A DNA stretch of 15,244 nt. Source: Pseudomonadota bacterium (GTDB taxonomy: Bacteria > Pseudomonadota > Alphaproteobacteria > Ferrovibrionales > Ferrovibrionaceae). Positions 1 through 6,986 of the stretch are shown piece after piece. Positions within the stretch are counted from its first letter, which is position 1; every line of letters starts with the position of its first letter. The translations under genes were made by a program, and so were the position numbers. The notes under the pieces were generated by a model. That model was given only the letters and a program-made list of their open reading frames with translations, searched no databases and had not been told where the DNA came from. The stretch spans positions 1 through 15,244 of the forward strand of contig JAEYSS010000081.1 of assembly GCA_023434425.1 (NCBI GenBank). Reading direction: 5' to 3'.

Positions 1-14
1 GGTTCCGCCCCCGT

Positions 15-26
15 CGCGGTACCGCG
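15..26. repeat. 12-bp perfect palindrome upstream of the tRNA
   Basis: CGCGGTACCGCG is a perfect palindrome ending six bases before the tRNA. It could be part of a terminator of an upstream gene outside the window or a chance GC-rich palindrome. It has no loop and no T-run, so no function is assigned. Confidence 0.3.
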
Positions 27-32
27 GCTTGC

Positions 33-109
33 GCGCTCGTAGCTCAGCTGGATAGAGCACCAGACTACGAATCTGGGGGTCAGGAGTTCGAATCTCTTCG
101 AGCGCGCCA
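33..109 (+). tRNA. tRNA-Arg (anticodon ACG)
   Basis: A full cloverleaf can be folded by eye. The acceptor stem is 33-39 (GCGCTCG) with 99-105 (CGAGCGC). The D stem is GCTC/GAGC at 42-45 and 55-58. The anticodon stem is CCAGA/TCTGG at 60-64 and 72-76, with loop CTACGAA placing ACG at 67-69. The T arm has the TTCGAAT loop at 87-93. The discriminator base is G106 and CCA is encoded at 107-109. A run of six T follows at 110-115 and may aid termination. ACG (A34 edited to inosine) reads CGU/CGC/CGA arginine codons. tRNA 3' ends are common integration sites, which matters here because the next 640 bases carry repeats and no clear gene. Confidence 0.97.
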
Positions 110-115
110 TTTTTT

Positions 116-588
116 CAATAACTTAGCGATCTCCCGTACGTACATCAGTCTCTTGTCTAGGACTTTTGTTTGGGACTTTTGCAGATTCAGTTCGATTCCT
201 CCGCCGGAATCCATGCGCAGAGCTGCGCATGTTCGCGAATCGGGCAACTTCACCCGGGGTCGGCGCTGCCCAGGGGAAATGAGTTAGACGATTTAGAATC
301 AGATCATTCATCGAAGAACGAAGCGAAGATTCCTTATGGAACGCTTCGGCGTTATGCTGCGGCCATTGAATATGGCCTTGATCGAAAATTGTCTTGCGAT
401 CGATCTGAACGTCGGATTGCCGGCTTAAGTGTGGCCGCACTGGCAAATATGTACGACAAGCGAAGAAAGCAGCGGCCGATTTATGGCGGCGAGTCAACAA
501 AGGCGAGGGCTCGAGGGAGGCGACGTTCCAAAGAGACGTAAGGCTTAATGCGTGCCGCATTACTCAGTAGAATAGTCGGTGCAGTTTT
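116..588. other. gene-poor, hairpin-rich spacer after the tRNA
   Basis: No convincing gene is seen. The plus frame at 170-541 would begin with TTG, has only one internal Met, near its end, and no clear ribosome site. The opposing frame at 123-560 has no recognisable domain. The stretch contains a direct repeat GGACTTTTG (160-168 and 173-181) and these inverted repeats: CATGCGCAG/CTGCGCATG (212-220, 223-231); CGAAGCG/CGCTTCG with inner TTCC/GGAA (319-348); GGCCAT/ATGGCC (361-377); TAATGCG/CGCATTA (546-562). It looks less GC-rich than the cluster by eye. It may be degenerate mobile DNA or hold an unrecognised RNA. Confidence 0.5.
212..231. repeat. 9-bp inverted repeat with 2-base centre
   Basis: CATGCGCAG (212-220) and CTGCGCATG (223-231) are perfect reverse complements around AG. 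This is a compact dyad of the kind bound by dimeric regulators, or an RNA hairpin if transcribed (the short loop would force the inner pairs open). No gene start follows nearby. Confidence 0.5.
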
Positions 589-640
589 ATCAAAACTGGC
601 GATTGTCGGGCCAAGAGTCTGACACGCCGCTTTTGCGGTG
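582..640. repeat. two adjacent hairpins (CAGTTTT/AAAACTG and CGCCGC/GCGGTG)
   Basis: CAGTTTT (582-588) pairs with AAAACTG (592-598) around ATC. CGCCGC (625-630) pairs with GCGGTG (635-640, one G-T wobble) around TTTT. A direct repeat, GGGCCAAGAGTCT (608-620) and GGGCCGAGTCT (642-652), brackets the second hairpin. No T-run follows on either strand, so these are not called as terminators. Confidence 0.4.
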
Positions 641-693
641 CGGGCCGAGTCTTATGAAATGCGACTTATTCGAACCTAGCAAATGACTGAATA

Positions 694-736
694 CTGGCGA
701 ATAGATTTTGCCAGTTTGATCGTGGCCGAGATGAAC
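694..736 (+). repeat. degenerate flanking repeat, left copy (possible insertion-sequence end)
   Basis: This stretch aligns to 14870-14911 with about 34 of 43 positions identical and one gap. The shared blocks are CTGGC, TAGATTT, GCCA, TTTGAT, GCCGA and ATGAA. A one-base variant of its core GCCAGTTTGAT (710-720) recurs inverted as ATCAAAACTGGC at 589-600. Repeated sub-terminal motifs of this type resemble the multiple terminal repeats of IS21-family elements; that assignment is from memory of the family, not a search. No transposase gene is present. It ends 13 bases before the last base of the mmsA stop codon (750). Confidence 0.5.
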
Positions 737-749
737 CCAGGGCAAAATG

Positions 750-2246
750 CTATTTCATCGTTGGCATAACGAACTCAGCGCCGGCGCGGATGCCGGTCGG
801 CCAGCGGCTCGTGATGGTCTTGAGCCGCGAATAGAAGCGCACGCCCTCCGGGCCATGCATATGCAGGTCGCCGAACAGCGACGACTTCCAGCCGCCAAAG
901 GAATGGAAGGCCATCGGCACCGGGATCGGCACGTTGATGCCCACCATGCCGACCTTGATCTGGTGTGCGAATTCACGCGCCGCATCGCCGTCGCGCGTGA
1001 AAATGGCCGTGCCGTTGCCGAATTCGTGCTGGTTGATCCACTTCGCCGCCGTCGCATAGCTGTCGGCGCGCGCCACGGCCAGCACCGGGCCGAAAATCTC
1101 TTCCCTGTAGATGCTCATGTCGGTGGTGACGTAATCGAACAGCGTGCCGCCGATGAAGTTGCCGTTCTCATAGCCCTGAAGTTTCAGCCCGCGGCCGTCC
1201 ACCACCAGCTTGGCGCCTTCGGCGACGCCGGCATCGATATAGCCGCGCACCCTGTCGAGATGCTGGCGCGTCACCAGCGGACCCATTTCAGCCTCTGGAT
1301 CGGTGCCGGGACCGATCCGCAGCGCGCGCACCTTGGGTTCCAGCTTGGCCATCAGCGCATTGGCGGTGGCTTCGCCGACCGGCACGGCGACTGAAATGGC
1401 CATGCAGCGTTCGCCGGCCGAGCCATAGGCTGCGCCCATCAGCGCATCCACCGCCCGGTCCAGATCGGCATCGGGCATGACGATCATGTGATTCTTGGCG
1501 CCGCCCAAAGCCTGGCAGCGTTTGCCGGTGCGCGCGGCGGTTTCGTAAATGTAACGCGCGATCGGCGTCGAGCCGACGAAGCTGACGGCCTGGATATCCG
1601 GGTCATGCAGCAATGCGTCGACGGCTTCCTTGTCGCCCTGCACCACGCTGAACACCCCGTCCGGAAGCCCGGCTTCCTTCAGCCATTGCGCCAGCAGCAG
1701 CGCGGCCGAGGGATCGCGCTCCGACGGCTTGAGAATGAAGCAGTTGCCACAGGCCAGCCCGACGGGGAACATCCACATCGGCACCATGGCGGGGAAGTTG
1801 AACGGTGTGATGCCGGCGACCACGCCGAGCGGCTGGCGCAGCGACATGCTGTCGACCCGGGTGCCGACATTCTCGGTCACTTCGCCCTTCAGCAGCTGCG
1901 GCGCGGCGGTGGCAAATTCCACCACTTCCATGCCGCGCTGGATTTCGCCTTTGGCATCCGACAGCACCTTGCCGTGTTCGGCAGTGATCACGGCGGCCAG
2001 TTCGTCGATGCGCTCGTCGAGGATGCGCAGGAAAGCGTTCAGGATGCGGGCGCGCTTCAGCGGCGTGGTTGCGGCCCAGTCTTCGGCCACGGCAGCGGCG
2101 GCCTGTACCGTGGCGCGGACCTCGGCGGCAGAGGCGAGGCAGACTTCGCCGGACTGCGCGCCGGTCGCCGGGTTAAAGACGGGAGCGGTACGCCCTTGGC
2201 CCTGTACCAGGCGGCCATTGATGAAATGGGGGATCAGCTGGGCCAT
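750..2246 (-). CDS. mmsA: CoA-acylating (methyl)malonate-semialdehyde dehydrogenase
   Basis: This cytosolic aldehyde dehydrogenase of 498 residues, the usual family length, oxidises methylmalonate or malonate semialdehyde with NAD and CoA to propionyl-CoA or acetyl-CoA plus CO2. Visible are Asn150 in TPFNFP, KPSERDP at about 173-179, GSTPIA of the nucleotide fold at about 225-230, and the catalytic Cys281 in the AGERCMA motif. The arginine before the cysteine and GERC in place of the GQxC of ordinary aldehyde dehydrogenases mark the MmsA/IolA subfamily. A GGAG ribosome site (2254-2257) lies seven bases before the ATG at 2246. It is divergent from the LysR-family gene across 120 bases, a common pairing that suggests control by that regulator. 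Its role may be in valine, beta-alanine or another acid pathway; a link to the neighbouring oxidation operon is not proven. Confidence 0.95.
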   Translation of the reverse strand: MAQLIPHFINGRLVQGQGRTAPVFNPATGAQSGEVCLASAAEVRATVQAAAAVAEDWAATTPLKRARILNAFLRILDERIDELAAVITAEHGKVLSDAKGEIQRGMEVVEFATAAPQLLKGEVTENVGTRVDSMSLRQPLGVVAGITPFNFPAMVPMWMFPVGLACGNCFILKPSERDPSAALLLAQWLKEAGLPDGVFSVVQGDKEAVDALLHDPDIQAVSFVGSTPIARYIYETAARTGKRCQALGGAKNHMIVMPDADLDRAVDALMGAAYGSAGERCMAISVAVPVGEATANALMAKLEPKVRALRIGPGTDPEAEMGPLVTRQHLDRVRGYIDAGVAEGAKLVVDGRGLKLQGYENGNFIGGTLFDYVTTDMSIYREEIFGPVLAVARADSYATAAKWINQHEFGNGTAIFTRDGDAAREFAHQIKVGMVGINVPIPVPMAFHSFGGWKSSLFGDLHMHGPEGVRFYSRLKTITSRWPTGIRAGAEFVMPTMK

Positions 2247-2366
2247 CGGGCGACTCCGGAGAGGATTTGACGGGACGTCCGAAGTGTTCCAGCATCAAGA
2301 ATTGCACATCAACCCGAAATAAATATTAACAACTGTGCAGAAATTGAAGTCGTGAGCTGACATCGC
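2247..2366. promoter_or_regulatory. mmsA / lysR-type divergent promoter region
   Basis: These 120 bases separate two divergent genes. An AT-rich core (2318-2330, containing AATAAATATTAAC) sits inside an inverted repeat TGCACA (2303-2308) and TGTGCA (2334-2339) with 25 bases between the arms. LysR-family proteins commonly bind imperfect dyads in such regions, so this is a candidate operator. No strong sigma70 promoter could be picked out by eye. Confidence 0.4.
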
Positions 2367-3257
2367 ATGGATTGGGATCATCTGAGGGTGTTTCTGGCGG
2401 TCGCTCGTGAGGGCCAGCTGCTGTCGGCCGGGAAAAAGCTCGGGCTCAACCACGCCACGGTGTCGCGGCGGCTCGATGCGCTGGAAGAGTCGCTGGGCAC
2501 GCCGCTGTTTGTCCGCCGCCCGTCCGGGTCGCTGCCGACCGCGGCGGGCGAACGGTTGCTGGAAGTGGCCGAGCGGCTGGAGACCGCCGTACTCGGGATT
2601 TCCGAAGAGCTGCGCGATGTCGCCGCCGAAGTCGCCGGCACCGTGCGGATCGGCGCACCGGACGGGTTGGGTAACTGCTTCCTGGCCGCCGAACTTGGCG
2701 CGCTGGTCAGCCTGTATCCCGGGCTGGTGGTGGAACTGGTGCCGCTGCCGCGGATTTTTTCGCTGTCGCGCCGCGAGGCCGATCTCGCCATCGTGCTCGA
2801 TCCGCCCGCCGACGGTCGTCTGGTGGTGTCGAAGCTGGCCGATTATTCGCTTGGGCTCTATGCCGCGCGCGACTATCTGGCGCGCGACGGTGTGCCGGCG
2901 GAAACTGCGGATCTTGCGCAGCATGTCCTGGTCACCGGCGTCGAGGACATGGCCTATTCCTCGGCACTGGATTACGGCGCGCTGCTGGAGACAGCGCCGG
3001 GCCGCAAATTTCGCTGCGCCAGCGTGGTCGGCCAACTGGAAGCCGTGCGGGCCGGCACCGGCATCGGCATCCTGCATGACTTCGCAGTGAACGGCGAGGC
3101 GGGTCTGGTGCGCGTGCTGCCCGCGGTATCGTTCCGCCGCAGCTACTATCTGCTGAGCCATCCGGAATCGGCCGCCGTGCGCCGCATCGCCACCTGTCGC
3201 GACTTTCTCGTCCGCCGCTTCCGCGAGGAACGTGCGCGGTTTCTGCCCGCAGGTTAA
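2367..3257 (+). CDS. LysR-family transcriptional regulator
   Basis: This DNA-binding regulator of 296 residues has the usual family length. An N-terminal winged helix-turn-helix spans about residues 4-62. The recognition region LNHATVSRRLDALEESLG (about 27-44), followed by TPLFVRR, is typical. A coiled linker helix covers about 60-88, and a periplasmic-binding-like effector domain begins near residue 91 (GTVRIGAPDG). The ATG at 2367 starts the conserved MDWDHLRVFL segment; the ribosome site is weak. It is divergent from mmsA, its most likely target, and convergent with the coxG-like gene, with which it shares the bases TTAA at 3254-3257 in overlapping stop codons. The effector is unknown. Confidence 0.93.
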   Translation: MDWDHLRVFLAVAREGQLLSAGKKLGLNHATVSRRLDALEESLGTPLFVRRPSGSLPTAAGERLLEVAERLETAVLGISEELRDVAAEVAGTVRIGAPDGLGNCFLAAELGALVSLYPGLVVELVPLPRIFSLSRREADLAIVLDPPADGRLVVSKLADYSLGLYAARDYLARDGVPAETADLAQHVLVTGVEDMAYSSALDYGALLETAPGRKFRCASVVGQLEAVRAGTGIGILHDFAVNGEAGLVRVLPAVSFRRSYYLLSHPESAAVRRIATCRDFLVRRFREERARFLPAG

Positions 3258-3826
3258 AGCGCGAGATACACTGCGGCGGCGACAGGCAGCACCACGATGG
3301 CGGCGATGACGAGCACACGGTTGCCGGATGTCGCAGGTTGCGGCGCCGGCACGGGAGGTGCAGCAGGCACTGGCGCTGTGGGCGACGTGCTTTCGGCAAT
3401 CGCGACGAATTTGGTGAAGAAGTCTTCCGCCATTTTCTTCGCCGTCGTGTCGATCAGTCGCGCGCCGATCTGCGCCAGCTTGCCGCCGACCGCCGCATCG
3501 ACCTGGTAATGTAGCCGGGTGGTGTTGCCCTCGCCGGTCAGCTTCACGGCGGCGCTGCCTTTGGCGAAACCAGCCGCCCCGCCGCTGCCTTCGCCGGAGA
3601 TTACATAGGAGTTCGGCGGATCGAGTTCCGATAGTGTCACCTTGCCGGAAAAGCCGGCCTTGATCGGGCCGATCTTCGCCGTCACCTTAGCCAGCAGCAC
3701 ATTGTCTGCCTCGCGCGTCACCGTCTCGCAGCCCGGAATGCACTGCCGCAGCACCTCCGGGTCGTTCAGCGCATTCCAGACATGCTGCCGCTCTGCAGCA
3801 ATGCTGACGTCACCTGCCATTTGCAT
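3254..3826 (-). CDS. coxG: CoxG-like SRPBCC protein with C-terminal membrane anchor
   Basis: This protein has 190 residues. An SRPBCC/START-like fold covers about 1-145, with the CoxG hallmarks CIPGCE (about 29-34) and GGAAGFAKGSAAVKL (about 82-96). A Pro/Ala-rich linker (about 146-166) follows, then one hydrophobic segment (about 170-190) that ends the protein. In the Oligotropha CO system CoxG takes part in attaching the molybdenum hydroxylase to the membrane; a similar docking role is inferred here. AAGGA at 3836-3840 lies nine bases before ATG 3826, favouring that start over the ATG at 3820. It is the last gene of the minus-strand operon, 12 bases after the flavin monooxygenase. There is no room for a terminator because its stop overlaps the stop of the LysR gene. 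Confidence 0.92.
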   Translation of the reverse strand: MQMAGDVSIAAERQHVWNALNDPEVLRQCIPGCETVTREADNVLLAKVTAKIGPIKAGFSGKVTLSELDPPNSYVISGEGSGGAAGFAKGSAAVKLTGEGNTTRLHYQVDAAVGGKLAQIGARLIDTTAKKMAEDFFTKFVAIAESTSPTAPVPAAPPVPAPQPATSGNRVLVIAAIVVLPVAAAVYLAL

Positions 3827-3838
3827 CTAGAATGATCC

Positions 3839-5074
3839 TTAGTGCTGAAGGGCCGGGGAGACGGCGGTCTCGCGCATCACGGCCTCGACCGAGCGATAGC
3901 GCTCCGCCATCTGGCGTTCTTCCGGCGTCAGGATCTGCGCCTGCATATAGGCGCCGAGACTGCGCGCGTGGCCCACGAGAAAGCGTCCGACCGGCTGGCG
4001 TTTGCTGTCGTAAGTCTTGAGCGCCTGCACCGGATCGTCCGGCATCTGCGTGAGTGCCTGCGTCAGCGCGCGTGCATCGGCCGCCGCCTTGGTCACGCCC
4101 ATGCCGCAATGCGGCCGGGCCACGAAAGCCGCATCGCCGAGCAGGGCGACGCGGCCGAAGGCGAGCTGCGGCGACTCCAGATCGTAGATCGGCTGGAAAA
4201 AAGGTTGATGGGCCTTGTGCACGATCTCGGCGAATTGCGGCGCCAGCACCGTGTCAGCGGCCTGCAGCATGGCTGCCCGCACCTCAGCGCGGATCAGATG
4301 CGGCGGGATACCATCGTCATGCTGGTGGCCCTGCTCGTCAGTCAGCAGGTCGGGCAACCGGGTCTGCTCGTCGGCCGGGCGATACCAGACGAAGTTGAAC
4401 CGCCGATGGCCGGGCGCCAGAGTGTCGCCGGTGCCGGCGACAGGATAGCCCAGCATCTGTTCGCCGGGCGGCAGGCAGAAGGCGAAGCGCTCGAAGATCG
4501 TGCGATGCGTCGCCTCGGACAGCAGCGCTTCGTCGGTCAGGCCGCGCCAGGCGACATAGCCGGCATAGCTCGGACGCACCTGTGGCAACAGCTGCTGCCG
4601 GATGGTCGAGCGGATACCGTCCGCGCCGATCAGGATATCGCCACGCACCCGCGACCCATCGACGAGGCTCACGGAGACGCCGGCCGCATCCTGTACGAAG
4701 TCGCGCAGCCCGGCGTCGAAGCGGTAACGCTCGCCCGGCAGGGCCGCCTTGAGCAGATGATACAGCCGTCCCCAGGCCGTCAGGATCTGTGGCAGGACGC
4801 TTTCCTGCAGTGGCTTGCCGTCGCGGCCCAGCGTGACACGGCCGGGCACCGCCACGCCGATTTTGTCATCGATGGTGAGCCCGGCGGTTTCGAGGCAGTC
4901 GAAAAGTTCGGCATGGGTGACGATGCCGGCGCCACGGCCCGAGAGAGTCGCATTGGCGCGCTCCAGCACCAGCACGTCCCAGCCGGCGCGATGCAGCATA
5001 TTGGCAGCCAACAGCCCGCCCAGCGAGCCGCCGGCAATCAGCGCGCGTCGCACCGGATCACGCACAGGCTTCAT
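3839..5074 (-). CDS. FAD-dependent monooxygenase, 2,6-dihydroxypyridine 3-monooxygenase-like
   Basis: This class A flavoprotein hydroxylase of about 411 residues uses NAD(P)H and O2 to hydroxylate an activated ring. The FAD dinucleotide motif GGSLGG lies near residues 15-20, the SGRGAGIV segment follows, the GADGIRS (DG) motif is near 150-156, GYVAWRG near 172-178, and the FAD-ribityl motif ALLGDAAFVARPHCG near 310-324. LSGRGAGIV, GYVAWRG, FNFVWYRP and GDAAxxARPH recall DhpH of nicotine and hydroxypyridine pathways; this is family recollection, not a search. The upstream VOC stop and this ATG overlap as TGATG, favouring ATG 5074 over the in-frame GTG at 5077. Translational coupling to the VOC protein suggests consecutive steps. 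The substrate is unknown; other aromatic hydroxylase activities remain possible. Confidence 0.88.
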   Translation of the reverse strand: MKPVRDPVRRALIAGGSLGGLLAANMLHRAGWDVLVLERANATLSGRGAGIVTHAELFDCLETAGLTIDDKIGVAVPGRVTLGRDGKPLQESVLPQILTAWGRLYHLLKAALPGERYRFDAGLRDFVQDAAGVSVSLVDGSRVRGDILIGADGIRSTIRQQLLPQVRPSYAGYVAWRGLTDEALLSEATHRTIFERFAFCLPPGEQMLGYPVAGTGDTLAPGHRRFNFVWYRPADEQTRLPDLLTDEQGHQHDDGIPPHLIRAEVRAAMLQAADTVLAPQFAEIVHKAHQPFFQPIYDLESPQLAFGRVALLGDAAFVARPHCGMGVTKAAADARALTQALTQMPDDPVQALKTYDSKRQPVGRFLVGHARSLGAYMQAQILTPEERQMAERYRSVEAVMRETAVSPALQH

Positions 5075-5514
5075 CACACCCCGGCTTCGGCGGCCGGATA
5101 ATTCAGTTCGATGGTCACGCCGGACGGATCGGTCAGGAACAGCTGGTGCAGGCCGAGCGAGGGCACCGTGCGTTCGAAAAACTCCAGGCCGCGCGTGGTC
5201 AGGTTTTTGCGCATCGCCGCCAGATCGGTGGCGGTGAAGGCGATATGGTCGACCGTGCCGGTCCCCTGCAGGCTGTCGAGCGGCTTGTCGCCGAGATAGT
5301 CGATCAGGCCCTGCGGATCGTTCGGATCGATGCCGATGATATGCACGGTGCCATATTCCTTGTCGTCATCGTCGCCCATGTAGAGCCAGATGCCGGGGAA
5401 TTTGAACTCCGGGCGGTAGCCGACACGGAAGCCGAGGATCTCCGTGTAGAAAACGCGCGACGCCTCAAGGTCGGTCGTGCGGATCGAGTAATGTGCCAGC
5501 TTGTTGATGCCCAT
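5074..5514 (-). CDS. VOC-fold metalloenzyme (glyoxalase/extradiol dioxygenase superfamily)
   Basis: This protein of 146 residues has two beta-alpha-beta-beta-beta modules. The first is LAHYSIRTTDLEASRVFY (about 6-23) and the second VDHIAFTATDLAAMRKNL (about 88-105), closed by LTDPSGVTIELNYP (about 127-140). His8, His90 and Glu136 occupy the positions of the usual 2-His-1-carboxylate metal site, so it is probably an active metal enzyme. In this operon it may open the ring produced by the co-encoded monooxygenase or isomerise a product; a glyoxalase-type role cannot be excluded. GGGAG at 5524-5528 lies nine bases before ATG 5514. It follows livF by 18 bases, and its stop overlaps the monooxygenase start by one base. 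Confidence 0.88.
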   Translation of the reverse strand: MGINKLAHYSIRTTDLEASRVFYTEILGFRVGYRPEFKFPGIWLYMGDDDDKEYGTVHIIGIDPNDPQGLIDYLGDKPLDSLQGTGTVDHIAFTATDLAAMRKNLTTRGLEFFERTVPSLGLHQLFLTDPSGVTIELNYPAAEAGV

Positions 5515-5532
5515 GGCAGCAATCTCCCGTGT

Positions 5533-6237
5533 TCAGACCGCGCAGTAGCGTTCCTGCATCGCCTGGTCGGCCAGCAGCGCGGCGGCAGTGTCGTGATACA
5601 CAATCTCGCCCTGGTCCATGATATAGGCGCGGTCGGAAATCCCGAGCGCCAGTTCGACATTCTGCTCCACCAGCAGGATCGTGGTGCCGGCTGCTTTCAT
5701 GTTGCGGAACAGGTCGAACATTTCGTCCACCAGGATCGGCATGATGCCTTCCGAGGGCTCATCCAGCAGGATCATCTGCGGCTCCGCCATCATGGCACGG
5801 GCAATCGCCAGCATCTGCTGTTCGCCGCCCGACATGGTGATGGCTTCCTGAGCGAGACGCTGCTTGAGGCGCGGGAAGGTCTCGGCGATCAGGTCGATGC
5901 GTTCGGCTTCCTTGGCGCGATTGGCGCTGCCGATGATGCCCAACCGCAAGTTTTCCAGTACGCTCAAGCCCGGCACGATGCGGCGTTCTTCCGGCACATA
6001 GGCCAGGCCGCGATGGAAACGCCGATGTGCCGGTTCGGCCAGGATTTCCTCGCCATCGAACATCACGCTGCCCTGCCGCTTCGGCACGAGGCCCATGATG
6101 CTGCGGAGCGTCGTCGTCTTGCCGGCACCGTTGCGACCGATCAGGGTGACGATCTCGCCACGGTTCACCTCCAGCGAGATGCCCTGCAGGATGTGGCTAT
6201 GGCCGTACCAGGCCGACAGGTTGGCGATCTTCAGCAT
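5533..6237 (-). CDS. livF: LivF-type ABC transporter ATP-binding protein
   Basis: This cytoplasmic ATPase of 234 residues belongs to the branched-chain amino acid (HAAT) uptake family. It has Walker A GRNGAGKT (34-41), signature SGGEQQ (136-141), Walker B ILLDEP (156-161) and the switch segment LLVEQN (188-193). The length and the VPEERRIVPGLSV segment (81-93) are typical of LivF. The start ATG overlaps the livG stop as TGATG, indicating coupled translation. It pairs with LivG to power the LivH/LivM channel. The imported substrate is set by the binding protein and is probably not an ordinary amino acid, given the oxidative genes in the same operon. Confidence 0.95.
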   Translation of the reverse strand: MLKIANLSAWYGHSHILQGISLEVNRGEIVTLIGRNGAGKTTTLRSIMGLVPKRQGSVMFDGEEILAEPAHRRFHRGLAYVPEERRIVPGLSVLENLRLGIIGSANRAKEAERIDLIAETFPRLKQRLAQEAITMSGGEQQMLAIARAMMAEPQMILLDEPSEGIMPILVDEMFDLFRNMKAAGTTILLVEQNVELALGISDRAYIMDQGEIVYHDTAAALLADQAMQERYCAV

Positions 6238-6986
6238 CAGTGGCGCCCCTGTCCGAGATAGACGCGCTTCACTTCGGCATTCGTCCGCACGTCGTCGGGC
6301 GTGCCGTCGGCCAGCAGTTCGCCGTGGTGCAGCACGATGATGCGTTCGCAGATTCCCATCACCAGCTTCATCTTGTGTTCGACGAGGATGATGGTGCGGT
6401 CGCGGCTCAGGCGCTGGATCAGGTCCATCATCACCCGGGTCTCCTCGGGCGACATGCCGGCCGTCGGTTCATCCAGCAGCAGCAGCACCGGCTCGGCCGC
6501 CAGCGCCATGGCGATTTCCAGCGCACGCTGTTCGCCATGCGCCATATCCTGCGCCGTGCGGTCGGCCTGCTTCTCCAGGCCGACGAGGGCGAGCAACTCG
6601 CGGGCGCGCCGGTTCACTTCGGCATAGCTGTCGCGATTGCGCCAGGGATTGAGCCCGACCTGGCGCGCCTGCACGGCGACACGCACATTCTCGAAGGCCG
6701 AGAGTTTCGGGAACACATTGGTGATCTGGAACGACTTGGCGATGCCCTGGCCGGCGAATTTATGCTGCGGCAGGTTGGAGATATCGCGGCCCTGGAACAG
6801 CAGCTGGCCGGTCGTTGGCGCGAAGGCGCCGGACAGGATGTTGAAATAGGTGCTCTTGCCGGCGCCGTTCGGGCCGATGATCGCGGTCAGCTTGCCGCGT
6901 TCGAATTCGATGGAAATATCCTTCAGGGCCACGAAGCCGCCGAAGCTCTTGCCGACATTGCGGGTCGCCAGAATGATCTCGCTCAT
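6237..6986 (-). CDS. livG: LivG-type ABC transporter ATP-binding protein
   Basis: This second ATPase of the HAAT transporter has 249 residues. It has Walker A GPNGAGKS (38-45), the Q-loop region KSFQITNVFP (84-93), a divergent signature MAHGEQRALEIA (148-159) where LivG proteins usually carry a YGEQR-like sequence, Walker B LLLLDEP (168-174) and the switch LVEHKM (201-206). The C-terminal extension ending in RVYLGQG is typical of LivG. It overlaps livM by four bases (ATGA, 6983-6986) and livF by one base, so all three are probably translated together. Confidence 0.95.
   Translation of the reverse strand: MSEIILATRNVGKSFGGFVALKDISIEFERGKLTAIIGPNGAGKSTYFNILSGAFAPTTGQLLFQGRDISNLPQHKFAGQGIAKSFQITNVFPKLSAFENVRVAVQARQVGLNPWRNRDSYAEVNRRARELLALVGLEKQADRTAQDMAHGEQRALEIAMALAAEPVLLLLDEPTAGMSPEETRVMMDLIQRLSRDRTIILVEHKMKLVMGICERIIVLHHGELLADGTPDDVRTNAEVKRVYLGQGRH

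Noticed and set aside
187..210. TTCGATTC resembling a tRNA T-loop, possible tRNA 3' fragment or attachment site
   Set aside because: The flanking five bases cannot form a T stem, and the sequence does not match the 3' end of the adjacent tRNA-Arg.
336..428. Small 30-codon frame beginning ATGGAACGC with GAAG seven bases upstream
   Set aside because: Its start lies inside the 319-348 hairpin and it has no recognised similarity or neighbour; chance is likely.
170..541. Possible 123-residue plus-strand gene after the tRNA
   Set aside because: It starts with TTG, has one internal Met near the end, no clear ribosome site and no recognisable domain. It overlaps an equally long frame on the other strand. 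A decayed gene fragment in its second half cannot be excluded.
3842..5101. Long plus-strand frame opposite the flavin monooxygenase, and similar long frames opposite other genes (8857-10254, 11318-12685, 6240-7190)
   Set aside because: They are antisense shadows produced by GC-rich codon bias, His/Arg/Ala-rich, without domains or ribosome sites.
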